Assembly (NCBI GenBank): GCA_024644015.1
Contig: JAHELV010000024.1
Location: 1 to 52,812, forward strand
Source: Nitriliruptorales bacterium
GTDB taxonomy: Bacteria; Actinomycetota; Nitriliruptoria; Euzebyales; JAHELV01
DNA length: 52,812 nucleotides
Direction: 5' to 3'
The notes below the pieces were generated by a model, which saw only the letters and a list, made by a program, of their open reading frames with translations, was not told the origin of the DNA and did no database searches. The position numbers and the translations under genes are program-made. Below are positions 8,897-19,170 of this stretch, piece after piece; position 1 is the stretch's first letter, and every line of letters begins with the position of its first letter.

Positions 8897-9132
8897 GAGA
8901 TCGACCTGGGCTTTGGATCGGCGGCCCACGAGGTCGACCATCCCCAACCCGGCTCGGCCGAGGCCGATCCGGGGCGCTGGCTCACGTCGATCGCTGCGGC
9001 CTGCTGTGGGACGTCGCAGCCGACGTCTGGTCGTCGGCAGCGATCGCGGCGCTCGACCTGCCAGCGTCGACGCTGCCACCGGTCGTCGGCTCCGCCACGG
9101 TCGCCGGTGTGCTGCATGCGCCCCTGAACTAA
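8897..9132 (+). pseudogene. Decayed FGGY-family carbohydrate kinase (xylulokinase-like) remnant
   Basis: Two pieces of protein in different frames resemble one FGGY kinase. Frame A (from 8897, directly after an in-frame TAG) reads EIDLG, then EVDHPQPGSAEADPGRW, matching the start of the ATP-binding region and the family's typical HPQPGWAExDPxxWW stretch. Frame B (ending at TAA 9130-9132) reads GLLWDVAADVW and IAALDLPASTLPPVVGSA, matching a block that normally lies about 150 residues further on. I infer internal deletions and at least one frameshift. No start codon or complete domain survives. The assignment is from memory of family motifs, not from a search. Confidence 0.55.
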
Positions 9133-9299
9133 CACTGAGCAATATAGATACTACACAACGGTTTGTTCTTCTACCTTGTGTACGGTTGTCACTACCGCAA
9201 ATGCATGATTGCTGCCAGGACACGGCATGGTGCGCACTATGGATTCGTCATGTTCTGTGCAATGCTGGCGAGGTCGCTGTGTTCGAACATGAAGGAACG

Positions 9300-10316
9300 A
9301 TGCCAGGCACCGATGCTCACATGTATCGGCTGGGGTTGGGTCTTGCGACGCTTCTGATGGCGATCCAACTCACCGAGAAGGAACCCGACGAACGTCGCCG
9401 CGCCCGCAAACAGTCGGTGCTCCAGGAGAAGTGGGCGGTACTGCGGAGCACGTTCCCCGACGAACTGGCGGACCTGCAGGGCTACGGTGGCACCGGTCCG
9501 TCGGTGCGCCAGCTGACCGCCGCCTTCGAGCGTGCGACCGGCCCTTGGAGCGCCGCACGTCGCCGTGCGCTGCTGATCGACGTGTTGATGGGCGACCCGT
9601 TTGCGCCCTACGAGCTGAAGGTCTCCGTCGAGCACGCGCAGAACGCAGTCCACTCCGTCGCTGTGCCCATCGGCCTCGACGACGATGAGATCACTCGACT
9701 GTGGCTGGTCTGGAACGACGCGTTGACGGCCTACCGGCCCTCCCGCTGGCGCAAACCGGATCAGACGTCGAAGAACATCCCCGCGCTGACGACCGGTGAG
9801 CTCGTCCTGCCACCACCGCGGGCCGACACGACCAGCGGCGGAGCGTCGGCGGACGCTCTGGCCAGCGACCACAACCTCGCGTTGCTGGCGGGTGGGAGCC
9901 TGTCCGCCTCGGACGTCGAGATGGCGGGCGGCATGTGGCTCGTCGCTCCCCAGCCGGAGGACGAACCCGCCGCCGCGGCCCGTCGGTTGCTCGCGCTCGA
10001 GCTCGCCAACGCACGTACCGAGCTGGTCAAGCTCCAGATGAGCCACGCGCTGGTCGTCCAACCCGGACTCGCGGACGCCGTGACCACGGGAGCCGTGATC
10101 GAGGCGCTCGGCGCCATCCACGCCCGCGTCGCAGGGCAGCTCGATGCCGAACGCGAGCGCAACGACGACGACGCGCAACGGATCCGGACACTTCAGGAGA
10201 TGCTCAACGCCATCCAGCTGGCGGAAGAGCAGATCGAACGCGCCGCTGCGGCCGCCACTGCGAGCTCCGGGACGACCGAAGACATCCGACGCACCGCACC
10301 GGAGCCGGCGACGTGA
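9300..10316 (+). CDS. Hypothetical protein, mostly helical, function unknown
   Basis: 338 residues. ATG 9300 was chosen because GAAGGAA lies just upstream; the frame stays open further upstream but runs through the kinase remnant and an AT-rich leader. Residues 1-25 include a short hydrophobic stretch (GLGLATLLMAIQL). The first half is helical with W and R/K clusters (WAVLRSTFPDEL; RPSRWRKPD). The second half has a GGSLSASDVEMAGGMWL segment and a long coiled-coil-like tail (about 240-320), ending in an acidic/Ala-rich region. I do not recognise the family. It is divergent from the metallo-hydrolase operon and convergent with the alpha/beta hydrolase. The 9133-9299 leader is AT-richer and likely holds its promoter. 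Confidence 0.7.
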   Translation: MPGTDAHMYRLGLGLATLLMAIQLTEKEPDERRRARKQSVLQEKWAVLRSTFPDELADLQGYGGTGPSVRQLTAAFERATGPWSAARRRALLIDVLMGDPFAPYELKVSVEHAQNAVHSVAVPIGLDDDEITRLWLVWNDALTAYRPSRWRKPDQTSKNIPALTTGELVLPPPRADTTSGGASADALASDHNLALLAGGSLSASDVEMAGGMWLVAPQPEDEPAAAARRLLALELANARTELVKLQMSHALVVQPGLADAVTTGAVIEALGAIHARVAGQLDAERERNDDDAQRIRTLQEMLNAIQLAEEQIERAAAAATASSGTTEDIRRTAPEPAT

Positions 10317-10391
10317 GCACGTTGGACGATCAGCGCTGACCTGTACGCCGGGCGACCCGTCACACCCCGGGCCACCCGCGCGTCCCGTGGG

Positions 10392-11270
10392 TCAGCCGCC
10401 CCCCGCTCGAACCGGAAGGCTCGCGCGCTCGCGGAGGAACAGCGCGACCCGGTCGATCATGTCGACGCCGTCGAGCAGCACGCGATCGTTGTGGCCGGCG
10501 TCGGCGACCACCAGCAGATCGGTGCCGTCCCCCGCGGCCTCGACGACCCGCATGCTCAGGTCGGGCGGAACGATCTCGTCCTGCTCTGCGACGACCACGA
10601 GCGTCGGACCGTCGTAGGTGGCGATCCACCGCGCTGTCGGGAACGGGTCGCGAAGCAGCAGCCGCACCGGCAACCACGGGTAGTGACGTTGCCCGACGGC
10701 CGCGAGGCTGGGGAACGGGGAACGCAGGATCATCGCGCCGGGCGGGTGGTCCATGGCGAGCCCCGCCGCGACCGCCGTCCCCAGCGACTCGCCGAAGTAG
10801 ACCGTCCGCGCGGCGTCGACCCCGCTGCGACGTTGCAGCGCCCGGGCGCCCGCTCGGGCGTCTGCCAGCAGACCGAGCTGGGACGGCCGTCCCGGATTGC
10901 CGCCGTACCCCCGGTAGTCGAGGAGCAGCGTGGCGAGCCCACGAGCACGCAACGCCGCGGCCAGCGGGGCACGTCCGGCCCGGTTGCCCCCGTTGCCCGG
11001 CAGCAGCAACACCGCACCGACCGTCTCTCCGGCTGCGGGGACGTACCACGCACGCAGGCGGAGCCCGTCAGCGGTCGTGACCGTCAGCGCCTCGGCAGCG
11101 GGCAGGCCGACGCTGGCCGGCGCGGGCACGACGTCGCCCGGGAAGTAGATGAGCGCTCGCTGCCCCAGCCAGATGCCGAGTACACCCAGGACCACGCCGG
11201 CGACGATCGCGGTCACCATGCGGACCGCGGTTCCGCGCCGCACCACGATGCCGTCCTCCGCCGACCGCAC
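10392..11270 (-). CDS. Alpha/beta hydrolase, membrane-anchored
   Basis: 292 residues from GTG 11270; ATG 11219 just before the membrane segment is an equally possible start. One transmembrane segment (about 19-36, MVTAIVAGVVLGVLGIW) puts the catalytic domain outside. The alpha/beta-hydrolase core shows an oxyanion-type LLPGNGGN, LLLDYRGYGGNPG, the nucleophile elbow GESLG (about 161-165), the acid in VVAEQDEIVPP and the base in DAGHND. It resembles the ABHD13/BEM46-like branch of serine hydrolases; substrate not determinable. It lies downstream of typA on the same strand with a 76-bp gap and faces the hypothetical gene ending at 10316. Confidence 0.85.
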   Translation of the reverse strand: MRSAEDGIVVRRGTAVRMVTAIVAGVVLGVLGIWLGQRALIYFPGDVVPAPASVGLPAAEALTVTTADGLRLRAWYVPAAGETVGAVLLLPGNGGNRAGRAPLAAALRARGLATLLLDYRGYGGNPGRPSQLGLLADARAGARALQRRSGVDAARTVYFGESLGTAVAAGLAMDHPPGAMILRSPFPSLAAVGQRHYPWLPVRLLLRDPFPTARWIATYDGPTLVVVAEQDEIVPPDLSMRVVEAAGDGTDLLVVADAGHNDRVLLDGVDMIDRVALFLRERASLPVRAGGG

Positions 11271-11346
11271 ACTGGGTGACCGAGATTAGCCGACCGCCAG
11301 GTGCCGGCACGGGCAGGCGCTCCCTGCGTGGGGTGCACCGGCCAGG

Positions 11347-13170
<1,824 letters not shown>

Positions 13171-13246
13171 TGGTGGGCTCGCAGTGCGGGAGGATGCCGC
13201 GAACGCGGCCCGGCGATGGTAGCCGCACTCGGTAGGCTGCGCGTCC

Positions 13247-14182
13247 GTGTGGCGTCTCAGTGAGCTCGCCGTGGACCGCAGCCCGGCCGCCTTGCGCCGA
13301 CCGGTCGAGCTTCTGCTGCGCACCGTGGAGGACACCATCGACGATCGCGTGCCGGGGCTGGCGGCAGAGGTCGCCTTCTTCGTGCTGCTGTCGCTGCCGC
13401 CGCTGCTGCTGCTCGGACTGGGCACGGTCGGCTACATCGGCGACGCCGTACCGGGGTTCGCCGACGATGCCTCCGGGCGTCTGTTGAGCCTCGGCGGCGT
13501 GGTCCTGAGCGCCGACACGATCGACCTGCTGCGGCCGGTGGTCGAGGGTGTGTTGACCGAGGGCCGCGCGGACCTCGCGTCGCTCGGCGTCGTGCTCACC
13601 ATCTACTCGGCCTCACGTGCGCTGCGGGTGATCGTCATCGCCGTGGCCATCGCCTACGACCTGCCGGAGCGGCGCCCGTCGTGGCAGCAGCGGATGTGGG
13701 GACTGGGGTTGACCATCGGCGCCGTGCTGCTGGGTGTCGTGGCCGTCCCGATTCTGGTGATGGGACCCGGCTTCGGGCGCGTGATCGGCACGTATCTGGC
13801 CGCGGGCACCGTGATCGATCTGGTCTGGCGCGTCCTGTACTGGCCGGCGGCGGCGCTGCTCGCGACCGGCCTGCTGGCGTGGGTGTTCCACGTCGCCGCG
13901 CCGTGGCAGACGCCGTGGCGACGTGATCTGCCGGGCGCGGCGCTCGCCATGGTCCTGTGGCTCGTGGGCAGCGCCGGACTGCGGCTGTACACGTCGGGTT
14001 CGGTCCTGAGCAACCCCGTGTTCGCGCCCCTGGCGGGCCTGCTCGCCCTGCTGTTGTGGCTGTACGTCTCGGCGTTCGCGGTGCTGCTGGGCGCCGAGTT
14101 CAATGCCGAGATCGAAAAGATGTGGCCGACCAACGGTCCAGCGGAACGTCGAGCGCCCGCAACGGCCGACCGAACACCGTGA
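13247..14182 (+). CDS. YihY/BrkB family inner membrane protein
   Basis: 311 residues from a GTG start. Six or so hydrophobic segments and the family's typical N-terminal amphipathic region ending in [18 protein letters not shown], together with [13 protein letters not shown] and the C-terminal [26 protein letters not shown] block, identify the YihY/virulence factor BrkB family (formerly misannotated as RNase BN). The molecular function is not established. The hydrophilic tail after residue 290 is short. The 122-bp gap before the aldo/keto reductase contains no gene I can support. Confidence 0.92.
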   Translation: MWRLSELAVDRSPAALRRPVELLLRTVEDTIDDRVPGLAAEVAFFVLLSLPPLLLLGLGTVGYIGDAVPGFADDASGRLLSLGGVVLSADTIDLLRPVVEGVLTEGRADLASLGVVLTIYSASRALRVIVIAVAIAYDLPERRPSWQQRMWGLGLTIGAVLLGVVAVPILVMGPGFGRVIGTYLAAGTVIDLVWRVLYWPAAALLATGLLAWVFHVAAPWQTPWRRDLPGAALAMVLWLVGSAGLRLYTSGSVLSNPVFAPLAGLLALLLWLYVSAFAVLLGAEFNAEIEKMWPTNGPAERRAPATADRTP

Positions 14183-14304
14183 TCCCGCCGCGCGTACGCG
14201 GCGATCGCGGCGCCGACATGCTGGATCAGCCCGGCGATGTATGGAGCCGCCCGCCGACCGGGAACCATCACGCCGTAGCCCTTCTGCGATCTCGAGGACG
14301 ATCA

Positions 14305-15282
14305 ATGGACACCCGGACGCTCAACACGCTGCCGACCTCCGCGCTCGGGCTGGGATGCATGGGCATGACGTTCGCCTACAGCGGCGCCGAGACCGAGCGC
14401 AGCATCGCGACGCTGCGCCGTGCGCTGGCTCTGGGCATCACGCTGTTCGACACCGCCGACATCTACGGTCCCGGGACCAACGAGGAGCTCATCGGCCCCG
14501 TCCTGAACGAGCACCGGGCAGATGTCGTCCTCGCGTCGAAGTTCGGGGCGCGGTCGCTGGAGATCGACGGGCGCGCTCCCGATGGGCGGCCCGAGTACGT
14601 GCACCGCGCGTGCGACGCGTCACTGCGTCGGCTCGGCATGGACCACATCGACCTGTACTACCAGCATCGGATCGACCCCCGGGTACCGATCGAGGAGACG
14701 GTCGGCGCCATGAGCGACCTGGTGGCCGCCGGCAAGGTGCGCCACCTGGGCTTGTCCGAGGCGGCACCGGAGACGATCCGGCGGGCACACGCCGTCCACC
14801 CGATCACCGCCGTGCAGACCGAGTACTCGCTGTGGACACGCGACGTCGAGGCCGACGTGCTGCCGACGCTGCGCGAACTGGGCATCGGCCTGGTCGCCTA
14901 CAGCCCGCTCGGGCGCGGCTTCCTCACCGGCCAGATCACCAGCCCCGACGATCTCGCCGCCGACGACTGGCGCCGCAACAACCCACGGTTCCAGCGCGAG
15001 AACTTCCAGCGCAACCGCGACCTGGTCGACGCCATCACACGGATGGCGGACGACAAGGGTGTGACGCCGGCGCAGCTCGCCCTCGCATGGGTGCTCGCGC
15101 AGGGCGACGACATCGTGGCGATCCCCGGCACGACAAGGCCGCAACGCGTCGAAGAGAACATCGGCGCGCTCGACGTCACGCTCACCGGCGACGACCTCGC
15201 GCGGCTCGACGAGATCGCGCCGGTCGGCGCGGCCGCCGGCACGCGGTATCCCGCACCGATGATGTCGATGCTCAACAACTGA
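14305..15282 (+). CDS. Aldo/keto reductase
   Basis: 325 residues from ATG 14305 with GAGGA 7-8 nt upstream. A (beta/alpha)8 barrel of the AKR superfamily with the catalytic tetrad visible: Asp and Tyr in FDTADIYG, Lys in ASKFG, His in YYQHRID. The NADPH-binding end shows [14 protein letters not shown] and [17 protein letters not shown]. It resembles the AKR13/general stress group, which reduces aldehydes and ketones with NADPH in the cytosol. The substrate is unknown. It appears monocistronic, followed by a hairpin at 15381. Confidence 0.93.
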   Translation: MDTRTLNTLPTSALGLGCMGMTFAYSGAETERSIATLRRALALGITLFDTADIYGPGTNEELIGPVLNEHRADVVLASKFGARSLEIDGRAPDGRPEYVHRACDASLRRLGMDHIDLYYQHRIDPRVPIEETVGAMSDLVAAGKVRHLGLSEAAPETIRRAHAVHPITAVQTEYSLWTRDVEADVLPTLRELGIGLVAYSPLGRGFLTGQITSPDDLAADDWRRNNPRFQRENFQRNRDLVDAITRMADDKGVTPAQLALAWVLAQGDDIVAIPGTTRPQRVEENIGALDVTLTGDDLARLDEIAPVGAAAGTRYPAPMMSMLNN

Positions 15283-15380
15283 CGCCCAGAGACGACTGCG
15301 GCCACACGGCGGATCGCCGACGTGGCCGACGTCCGCGGCGGCGACTGACCCGCCGCGATCCACAGCCCGTCCCAGGCCCT

Positions 15381-15416
15381 GGACCCCCGAAACAAGTTAG
15401 TCAATCTCGGGGATCC
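15381..15416. terminator. Dyad between aldo/keto reductase and the sortase operon
   Basis: Arms GGACCCCCGA (15381-15390) and TCGGGGATCC (15407-15416) pair at 9 of 10 positions around a 16-nt AT-richer loop. It could be a factor-assisted terminator for the reductase gene or an operator for the operon that starts 60 bp later. No U-tract. Confidence 0.35.
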
Positions 15417-15475
15417 GACCCCGGCGACGCGTCGATACGGTGCTGATACGACGGCGTGGAAGGGATGCGGGCACA

Positions 15476-16810
15476 GTGGCGACGACGACCAGCACGACAC
15501 GCCTCCTCCGGGCGGTCGTTGTCGGCGTGCGGGTCGCCCTGGTCATCGCCCTCATCGCGGTGGTCGTGCCGATGGTCGTCGGCGAACCCGGTGTGCTCGA
15601 CCGGCTGCTCGGCCGCGGCCGCCCGGTCGATGTGTGGACCGAGGCCAGTGTGGTGTTCACCCGCGACGGCGCCACGACCACCCAGCGTCGCCAGCTGCGC
15701 TCGCAGCTCCAGGCGCACCTCGCGCATCACGCAACGCTGAGCATCCGCTTCATGCGGGCGACCGTGTCGGGGGACCCCAGCTTCGTCGATGCGGCCAACG
15801 CCGTGCTGGTGCGCAACACCGCCGACCTGCGGTCCACGCTCGAGCCCGCGATCGGCGAGAAGCATGCAGCGGCGTTCGCCGACGGCTGGGAAGAGCAGAC
15901 CCGACAGCTGTTCAGCTACGCCGCAGCGGTGCGCGACGACGACGAGGCCGCCAAGAAGGACGCCGCTGCGGCCCTGGGCGACTACGTCTCCAGCCAGGCC
16001 ACACTCGTCGAGGACGCGACCAACGGCCGCCTGGACGCCCAGCTGGCGGCCACGAAGCTGCAGATGCAGATCGACCTGCTGCTCTTCCAGATCGACGCCT
16101 ACAGCACGCACAACTACGCCCAGGCCTACGAGCTCGAGCGCGCGGCGTTCGCCAACATGTATCCGCTGGGGGCCGCCATAGCGGCAGCAGCAGCCGGCCA
16201 GGACCCGCGCGACACCGCGACGTCACCGCGCGAGGAGACCGCATCGTCGCTGGCGTTGCTGATGGACGAGCACGTCGAGCTGACCATCGATGCCGTTCGC
16301 GCCGGCGCCAACGGCTCGAGCGAGTTCGCCGCCGCCGCCGGGGCGTTGGACGCCAACACGGCCGAGCTGACCGACGCGATGGACGCGCTGCTCGGCTCCA
16401 GGCGCGCCGAGCGCTTCAATCGCCGGTGGGTCGCCCACGTCGACCAGCTGATGCGCTACACCGTCGCGGTGGCCGAGGACGACCTCGGCGAGCGCACCCG
16501 CCTGCAGCGTGAGCTCGACGCCACCATGAGCGGGCTGGGGCCGGCGCTCGCCAGAGCCACGGGCGGCGCCGTGAAGCAAAAAGCGATGGCCAACGCGATG
16601 ACCACCCACCAGTACCAGATGCTCGACCAGATCGCGGCGTACGTGAACGGCGACTACGAGCGCGCCCATGACACGGCCTACGAGGCGTACACCCACGTGA
16701 ACGACCTGGCGCAACGACTCGGTCGCGCGCTGGGCAAGGCGGTCCGCGACGGCCTGCCCCGCGGCGGCGCCGCAACGGGTGGCGGCGGGACGGCGACGGC
16801 GGCGACATGA
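15476..16810 (+). CDS. Membrane-anchored protein with two helical repeat domains; operon partner of the class F sortase
   Basis: 444 residues from GTG 15476 (GGAAGGG 11 nt upstream); GTG 15440 is a possible longer start. A signal-anchor segment lies at about 11-34. Residues 80-235 and 258-420 are two copies of an all-helical module. Each has a histidine-containing first helix, an NTA(D/E)L segment, an (A/E)RF/AAF...W helix, an (F/Y)xxAV(R/A)(D/E)DD stretch and a closing (Y)xxAYE segment. This pattern recalls four-helix ferritin-like repeats, but I cannot name a family. No LPXTG-like sorting signal is visible; the tail is Gly/Ala/Thr-rich. The stop overlaps the sortase start (ATGA), so translation is coupled. 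The pairing suggests it is presented at the surface together with the sortase's work, but this is inference. Confidence 0.75.
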   Translation: MATTTSTTRLLRAVVVGVRVALVIALIAVVVPMVVGEPGVLDRLLGRGRPVDVWTEASVVFTRDGATTTQRRQLRSQLQAHLAHHATLSIRFMRATVSGDPSFVDAANAVLVRNTADLRSTLEPAIGEKHAAAFADGWEEQTRQLFSYAAAVRDDDEAAKKDAAAALGDYVSSQATLVEDATNGRLDAQLAATKLQMQIDLLLFQIDAYSTHNYAQAYELERAAFANMYPLGAAIAAAAAGQDPRDTATSPREETASSLALLMDEHVELTIDAVRAGANGSSEFAAAAGALDANTAELTDAMDALLGSRRAERFNRRWVAHVDQLMRYTVAVAEDDLGERTRLQRELDATMSGLGPALARATGGAVKQKAMANAMTTHQYQMLDQIAAYVNGDYERAHDTAYEAYTHVNDLAQRLGRALGKAVRDGLPRGGAATGGGGTATAAT

Positions 16811-17472
16811 GCGCGTGCCGCCCTGCGCATCGAGCCGCCGGCGCGTTGCTGCTCGGTGCGCTGCTGATCGGCGGGTGTGGGAGCGTGCGCGCGGTGCCGG
16901 ACGCGGCATACGACCGGGCGGTCGGCTACTTCGACCGCTGGGCCGAGGAGCGCGAACCGCAGCCGAGAACCGTCGCCGACGGCCTGCGCGACTACACGCC
17001 GGCCGATCGCACCTCAGTGGTCGCGGCACCGGTCCGTGTCGAGATCCCGTCGGTCGGCATCGTCAGCGATCTCGAAAGGCTCGGTCTCGCGGCGGACGGC
17101 GCGATCCGGACACCCGACGACTGGGACGCCGCAGGCTGGTACCGCCGTGGGCCCCGACCCGGCCAGCAGGGCGCGGCGGTGATCCTGGGCCACGTCGACT
17201 CGAAGACCGGTCCCGCGGTGTTCTACAGGCTCAACGAACTCCGGGCGGGCGATCGCATCACCGTCACCCGCGCCGACGGCACGGTGGCGGTGTTCGAGAC
17301 CAACCGCGTCGAACAGCACAGCAAGACCCGCTTCCCGACCGACGACGTCTACTACCCGACACCGCAGCCGACGCTTCGACTGGTCACGTGCGGCGGCGAG
17401 TTCGACGCCGACGCGGGCAGCTACCGCGACAACCTCGTCGTGTTCGCCCGGCTGGTGGCCGAGCGCGTGTAG
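16807..17472 (+). CDS. Class F sortase, predicted lipoprotein
   Basis: 221 residues from the ATG overlapping the preceding stop. A signal sequence ends in the lipobox IGGC (Cys24), unusual because many sortases are anchored by an uncleaved helix. The catalytic triad is complete: His129 in ILGHVDS, Cys195 in LVTCGG and Arg207 in YRDN. The core segments RVEIPSVGI and the final DNLVVFARL are typical of actinobacterial class F (SrtF-like) transpeptidases, which usually anchor few or unknown substrates to the cell wall. Convergent with the propeller lipoprotein gene, with 7 bp between the two stops. Confidence 0.92.
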   Translation: MSACRPAHRAAGALLLGALLIGGCGSVRAVPDAAYDRAVGYFDRWAEEREPQPRTVADGLRDYTPADRTSVVAAPVRVEIPSVGIVSDLERLGLAADGAIRTPDDWDAAGWYRRGPRPGQQGAAVILGHVDSKTGPAVFYRLNELRAGDRITVTRADGTVAVFETNRVEQHSKTRFPTDDVYYPTPQPTLRLVTCGGEFDADAGSYRDNLVVFARLVAERV

Positions 17473-17479
17473 GCCGCGG

Positions 17480-18505
17480 TCACCGCTCGCGGGTCCACGT
17501 ACCCCCGTCCGCAGAAGTCCAGATCACCCCGCCATCGGGCGTGGCACCGACAGCGACCAGACGACCATCGACCGCCGTCAGGTCGTGGATCTGATCCGTC
17601 GTCGCAAACGGTTGCGGATCGACGTCGAGCCGCTGCCAGCCCGCGCCGTCGTTCGAACGCCACGCCACCGGCCCGACGTCGGCGACATGACGTCCGAGCG
17701 CGACGAACCCGTCCTTGGTCGCGGCCACCCCCTGAACGGTCGTGGCCGCGAAGTCACCGTCGGCCCGCACGGCCCCGTCGGTCACGTCGGCCCACATGAG
17801 CCCTCCGTCGAGGCCGAAGCCGCCGACCACCACAACACCGCCACGGACCGCCACGTCGCTGACGGTCGCCTCGGTCCCGGTCAGCTCGTCGGTTTCGAGC
17901 CGCCACGACCGCCCGTCGCCTGATGTGTACAGCACTCCCGCCGCCGCCTCGCCGCCCTCGGCGGCGAGCAGGTCACCGACGGCGAGCCACCGGCCGTCGG
18001 AGAACGTGACCGCGTTGACGCGAGCGCCGATGCCGTCGGTGGCCGCCTGACGATCCCATCGTGTGCCGTCGCCGGACGTCCAGACCTGCGAGACCTCGCC
18101 GTCCCCGCCGCCGAACGCGAGATAGCCGTCCGGGCCGGCCGCGACGCCTCGGAGCCGCGCGGCTCGCGTCGCGCCGGCAACCCGTGCGCGTCGCCACGTC
18201 ACGCCGTCCGACGTGATCCACGCCGCCGCTGCACCGTCGGCGGCGCCGACCGCGATCACGACGCCGTCCCCGTCGGCGATCCCGTACAGTGCGGCACCCT
18301 CGAGGCCGTTCGTCACCGCCGCCGTCCGGGTCGGCGCGTCCACTGATGGCGTGGGACGCGGTGGTGGGATCGCGGTTGCCGCGGCCGACGGGCCCGCCGC
18401 CGGTTGATCCGGCACGGAACCGGCACACGCGGTGAGCACGATCACGCAGCAGGCGGCCGCGGCACGGACAAGCGGTCGACGGCGCGACCGCCACAGCGAA
18501 CTCAC
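17480..18505 (-). CDS. Beta-propeller lipoprotein
   Basis: 341 residues from GTG 18505, which overlaps the preceding stop as GTGA. The signal peptide ends in a lipobox (VLTAC, about residue 26-27), followed by a Pro/Ala/Thr linker. The body is a run of about six blades with recurring patterns such as W-x-T-S-D/G-D-G-x-x-W and GVAAGPDGYLAFGG/AVDGRLVAVG, as in sialidase/BNR-type or YCF48-like propellers. No catalytic residues of sialidases are evident. Probable extracellular binding protein. It is the last gene of a three-gene operon (propeller, peptidoglycan enzyme, propeller). Confidence 0.8.
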   Translation of the reverse strand: MSSLWRSRRRPLVRAAAACCVIVLTACAGSVPDQPAAGPSAAATAIPPPRPTPSVDAPTRTAAVTNGLEGAALYGIADGDGVVIAVGAADGAAAAWITSDGVTWRRARVAGATRAARLRGVAAGPDGYLAFGGGDGEVSQVWTSGDGTRWDRQAATDGIGARVNAVTFSDGRWLAVGDLLAAEGGEAAAGVLYTSGDGRSWRLETDELTGTEATVSDVAVRGGVVVVGGFGLDGGLMWADVTDGAVRADGDFAATTVQGVAATKDGFVALGRHVADVGPVAWRSNDGAGWQRLDVDPQPFATTDQIHDLTAVDGRLVAVGATPDGGVIWTSADGGTWTRER

Positions 18506-19170
18506 AGCGGCTTGTTGCGCAGGGCGTGGGTGGCCAGACGCCACAGGAACCTGCGGTAGACGCGTGGGCTGACGGACACGCGATGCGGGACGTCGAGCCG
18601 CTTCTTCAGCACGTGGAACGCACGATCGGTCAGCGGCCCGTAGAGACCGTCCACCGCCAGGCCCGCGTCGATCATCACGTTCGCCGCGCGCTGCACGAAG
18701 ACGGTGTCAGAGCGGTAGCCGGTGTTGAAGACGAGCGCGCCACCGCCGTCGTCGAGATGCAGGTGGTCACGGTGCGCCGGGTTGTACCAGGCGTCGAGCA
18801 CGTACTTGAACCACCGGCGTGCCAGTGCGTCGACCCCGATGTAGCGACGGCGCTGCGACAGGAGCCGGCTGGCGTGATGGCCGCCGACCGGGCGGCAGGC
18901 GGTGTTCTGCCAGCGGACGATGTCGAGGTCGAACGCGCGTCCGAGTCCGTGGTACGTGGGCTTGTTGACGTAGGCGCCCGCAGTCGCGATCCATCGCAAT
19001 CCCCCGTACCAGCCGGGCGCCGCGCCGGCGAGATTGCGCGACAGGTTGTCGAGCTTGTGCTCGAACTCGTGGGTCGAACGCGCGTAGAACGGCTCGATGT
19101 GCGGGCTGATCCGCACGTAGCGGAGGGGAACGCCACCGATCGTCCGGTACGAGCTCTCAGTCGGCGGCAT
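18502..19170 (-). CDS. M15/extensin-like peptidoglycan peptidase-like protein with C-terminal peptidoglycan-binding motif
   Basis: 222 residues from ATG 19170, with GGAGGG 7 nt upstream; it overlaps the upstream gene by 14 nt. The catalytic-domain signature is GLGRAFDLDIVRW (about 98-110) and HRDHLHLD (about 158-165). These supply the conserved Asp and His-x-His zinc ligands of the M15/extensin-like D,D- or L,D-carboxypeptidase fold. The last 75 residues include VQRAANVMIDAGLAVDGLYG, which resembles a PG_binding_1 repeat. No signal peptide is visible with this start, which is odd for a wall enzyme; export by another route or a mis-set start is possible. Its place between two exported propellers points to a cell-wall role. 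Confidence 0.75.
   Translation of the reverse strand: MPPTESSYRTIGGVPLRYVRISPHIEPFYARSTHEFEHKLDNLSRNLAGAAPGWYGGLRWIATAGAYVNKPTYHGLGRAFDLDIVRWQNTACRPVGGHHASRLLSQRRRYIGVDALARRWFKYVLDAWYNPAHRDHLHLDDGGGALVFNTGYRSDTVFVQRAANVMIDAGLAVDGLYGPLTDRAFHVLKKRLDVPHRVSVSPRVYRRFLWRLATHALRNKPL

Noticed and set aside
8840-9223. N-terminal extension of the metallo-beta-lactamase-fold protein
   Set aside because: It is antisense to the kinase remnant, and the Tat signal with a good ribosome binding site at GTG 8839 marks the real start.
10329-10338. Palindrome TCAGCGCTGA between convergent genes
   Set aside because: Only 10 bp, and expected by chance at this base composition; it cannot form a useful hairpin without losing its core.
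13654-14271. Minus-strand frame over the YihY-family gene and the gap after it
   Set aside because: It overlaps a well-supported membrane protein. The part in the gap ([19 protein letters not shown]) looks protein-like but is too short to support a gene or remnant.
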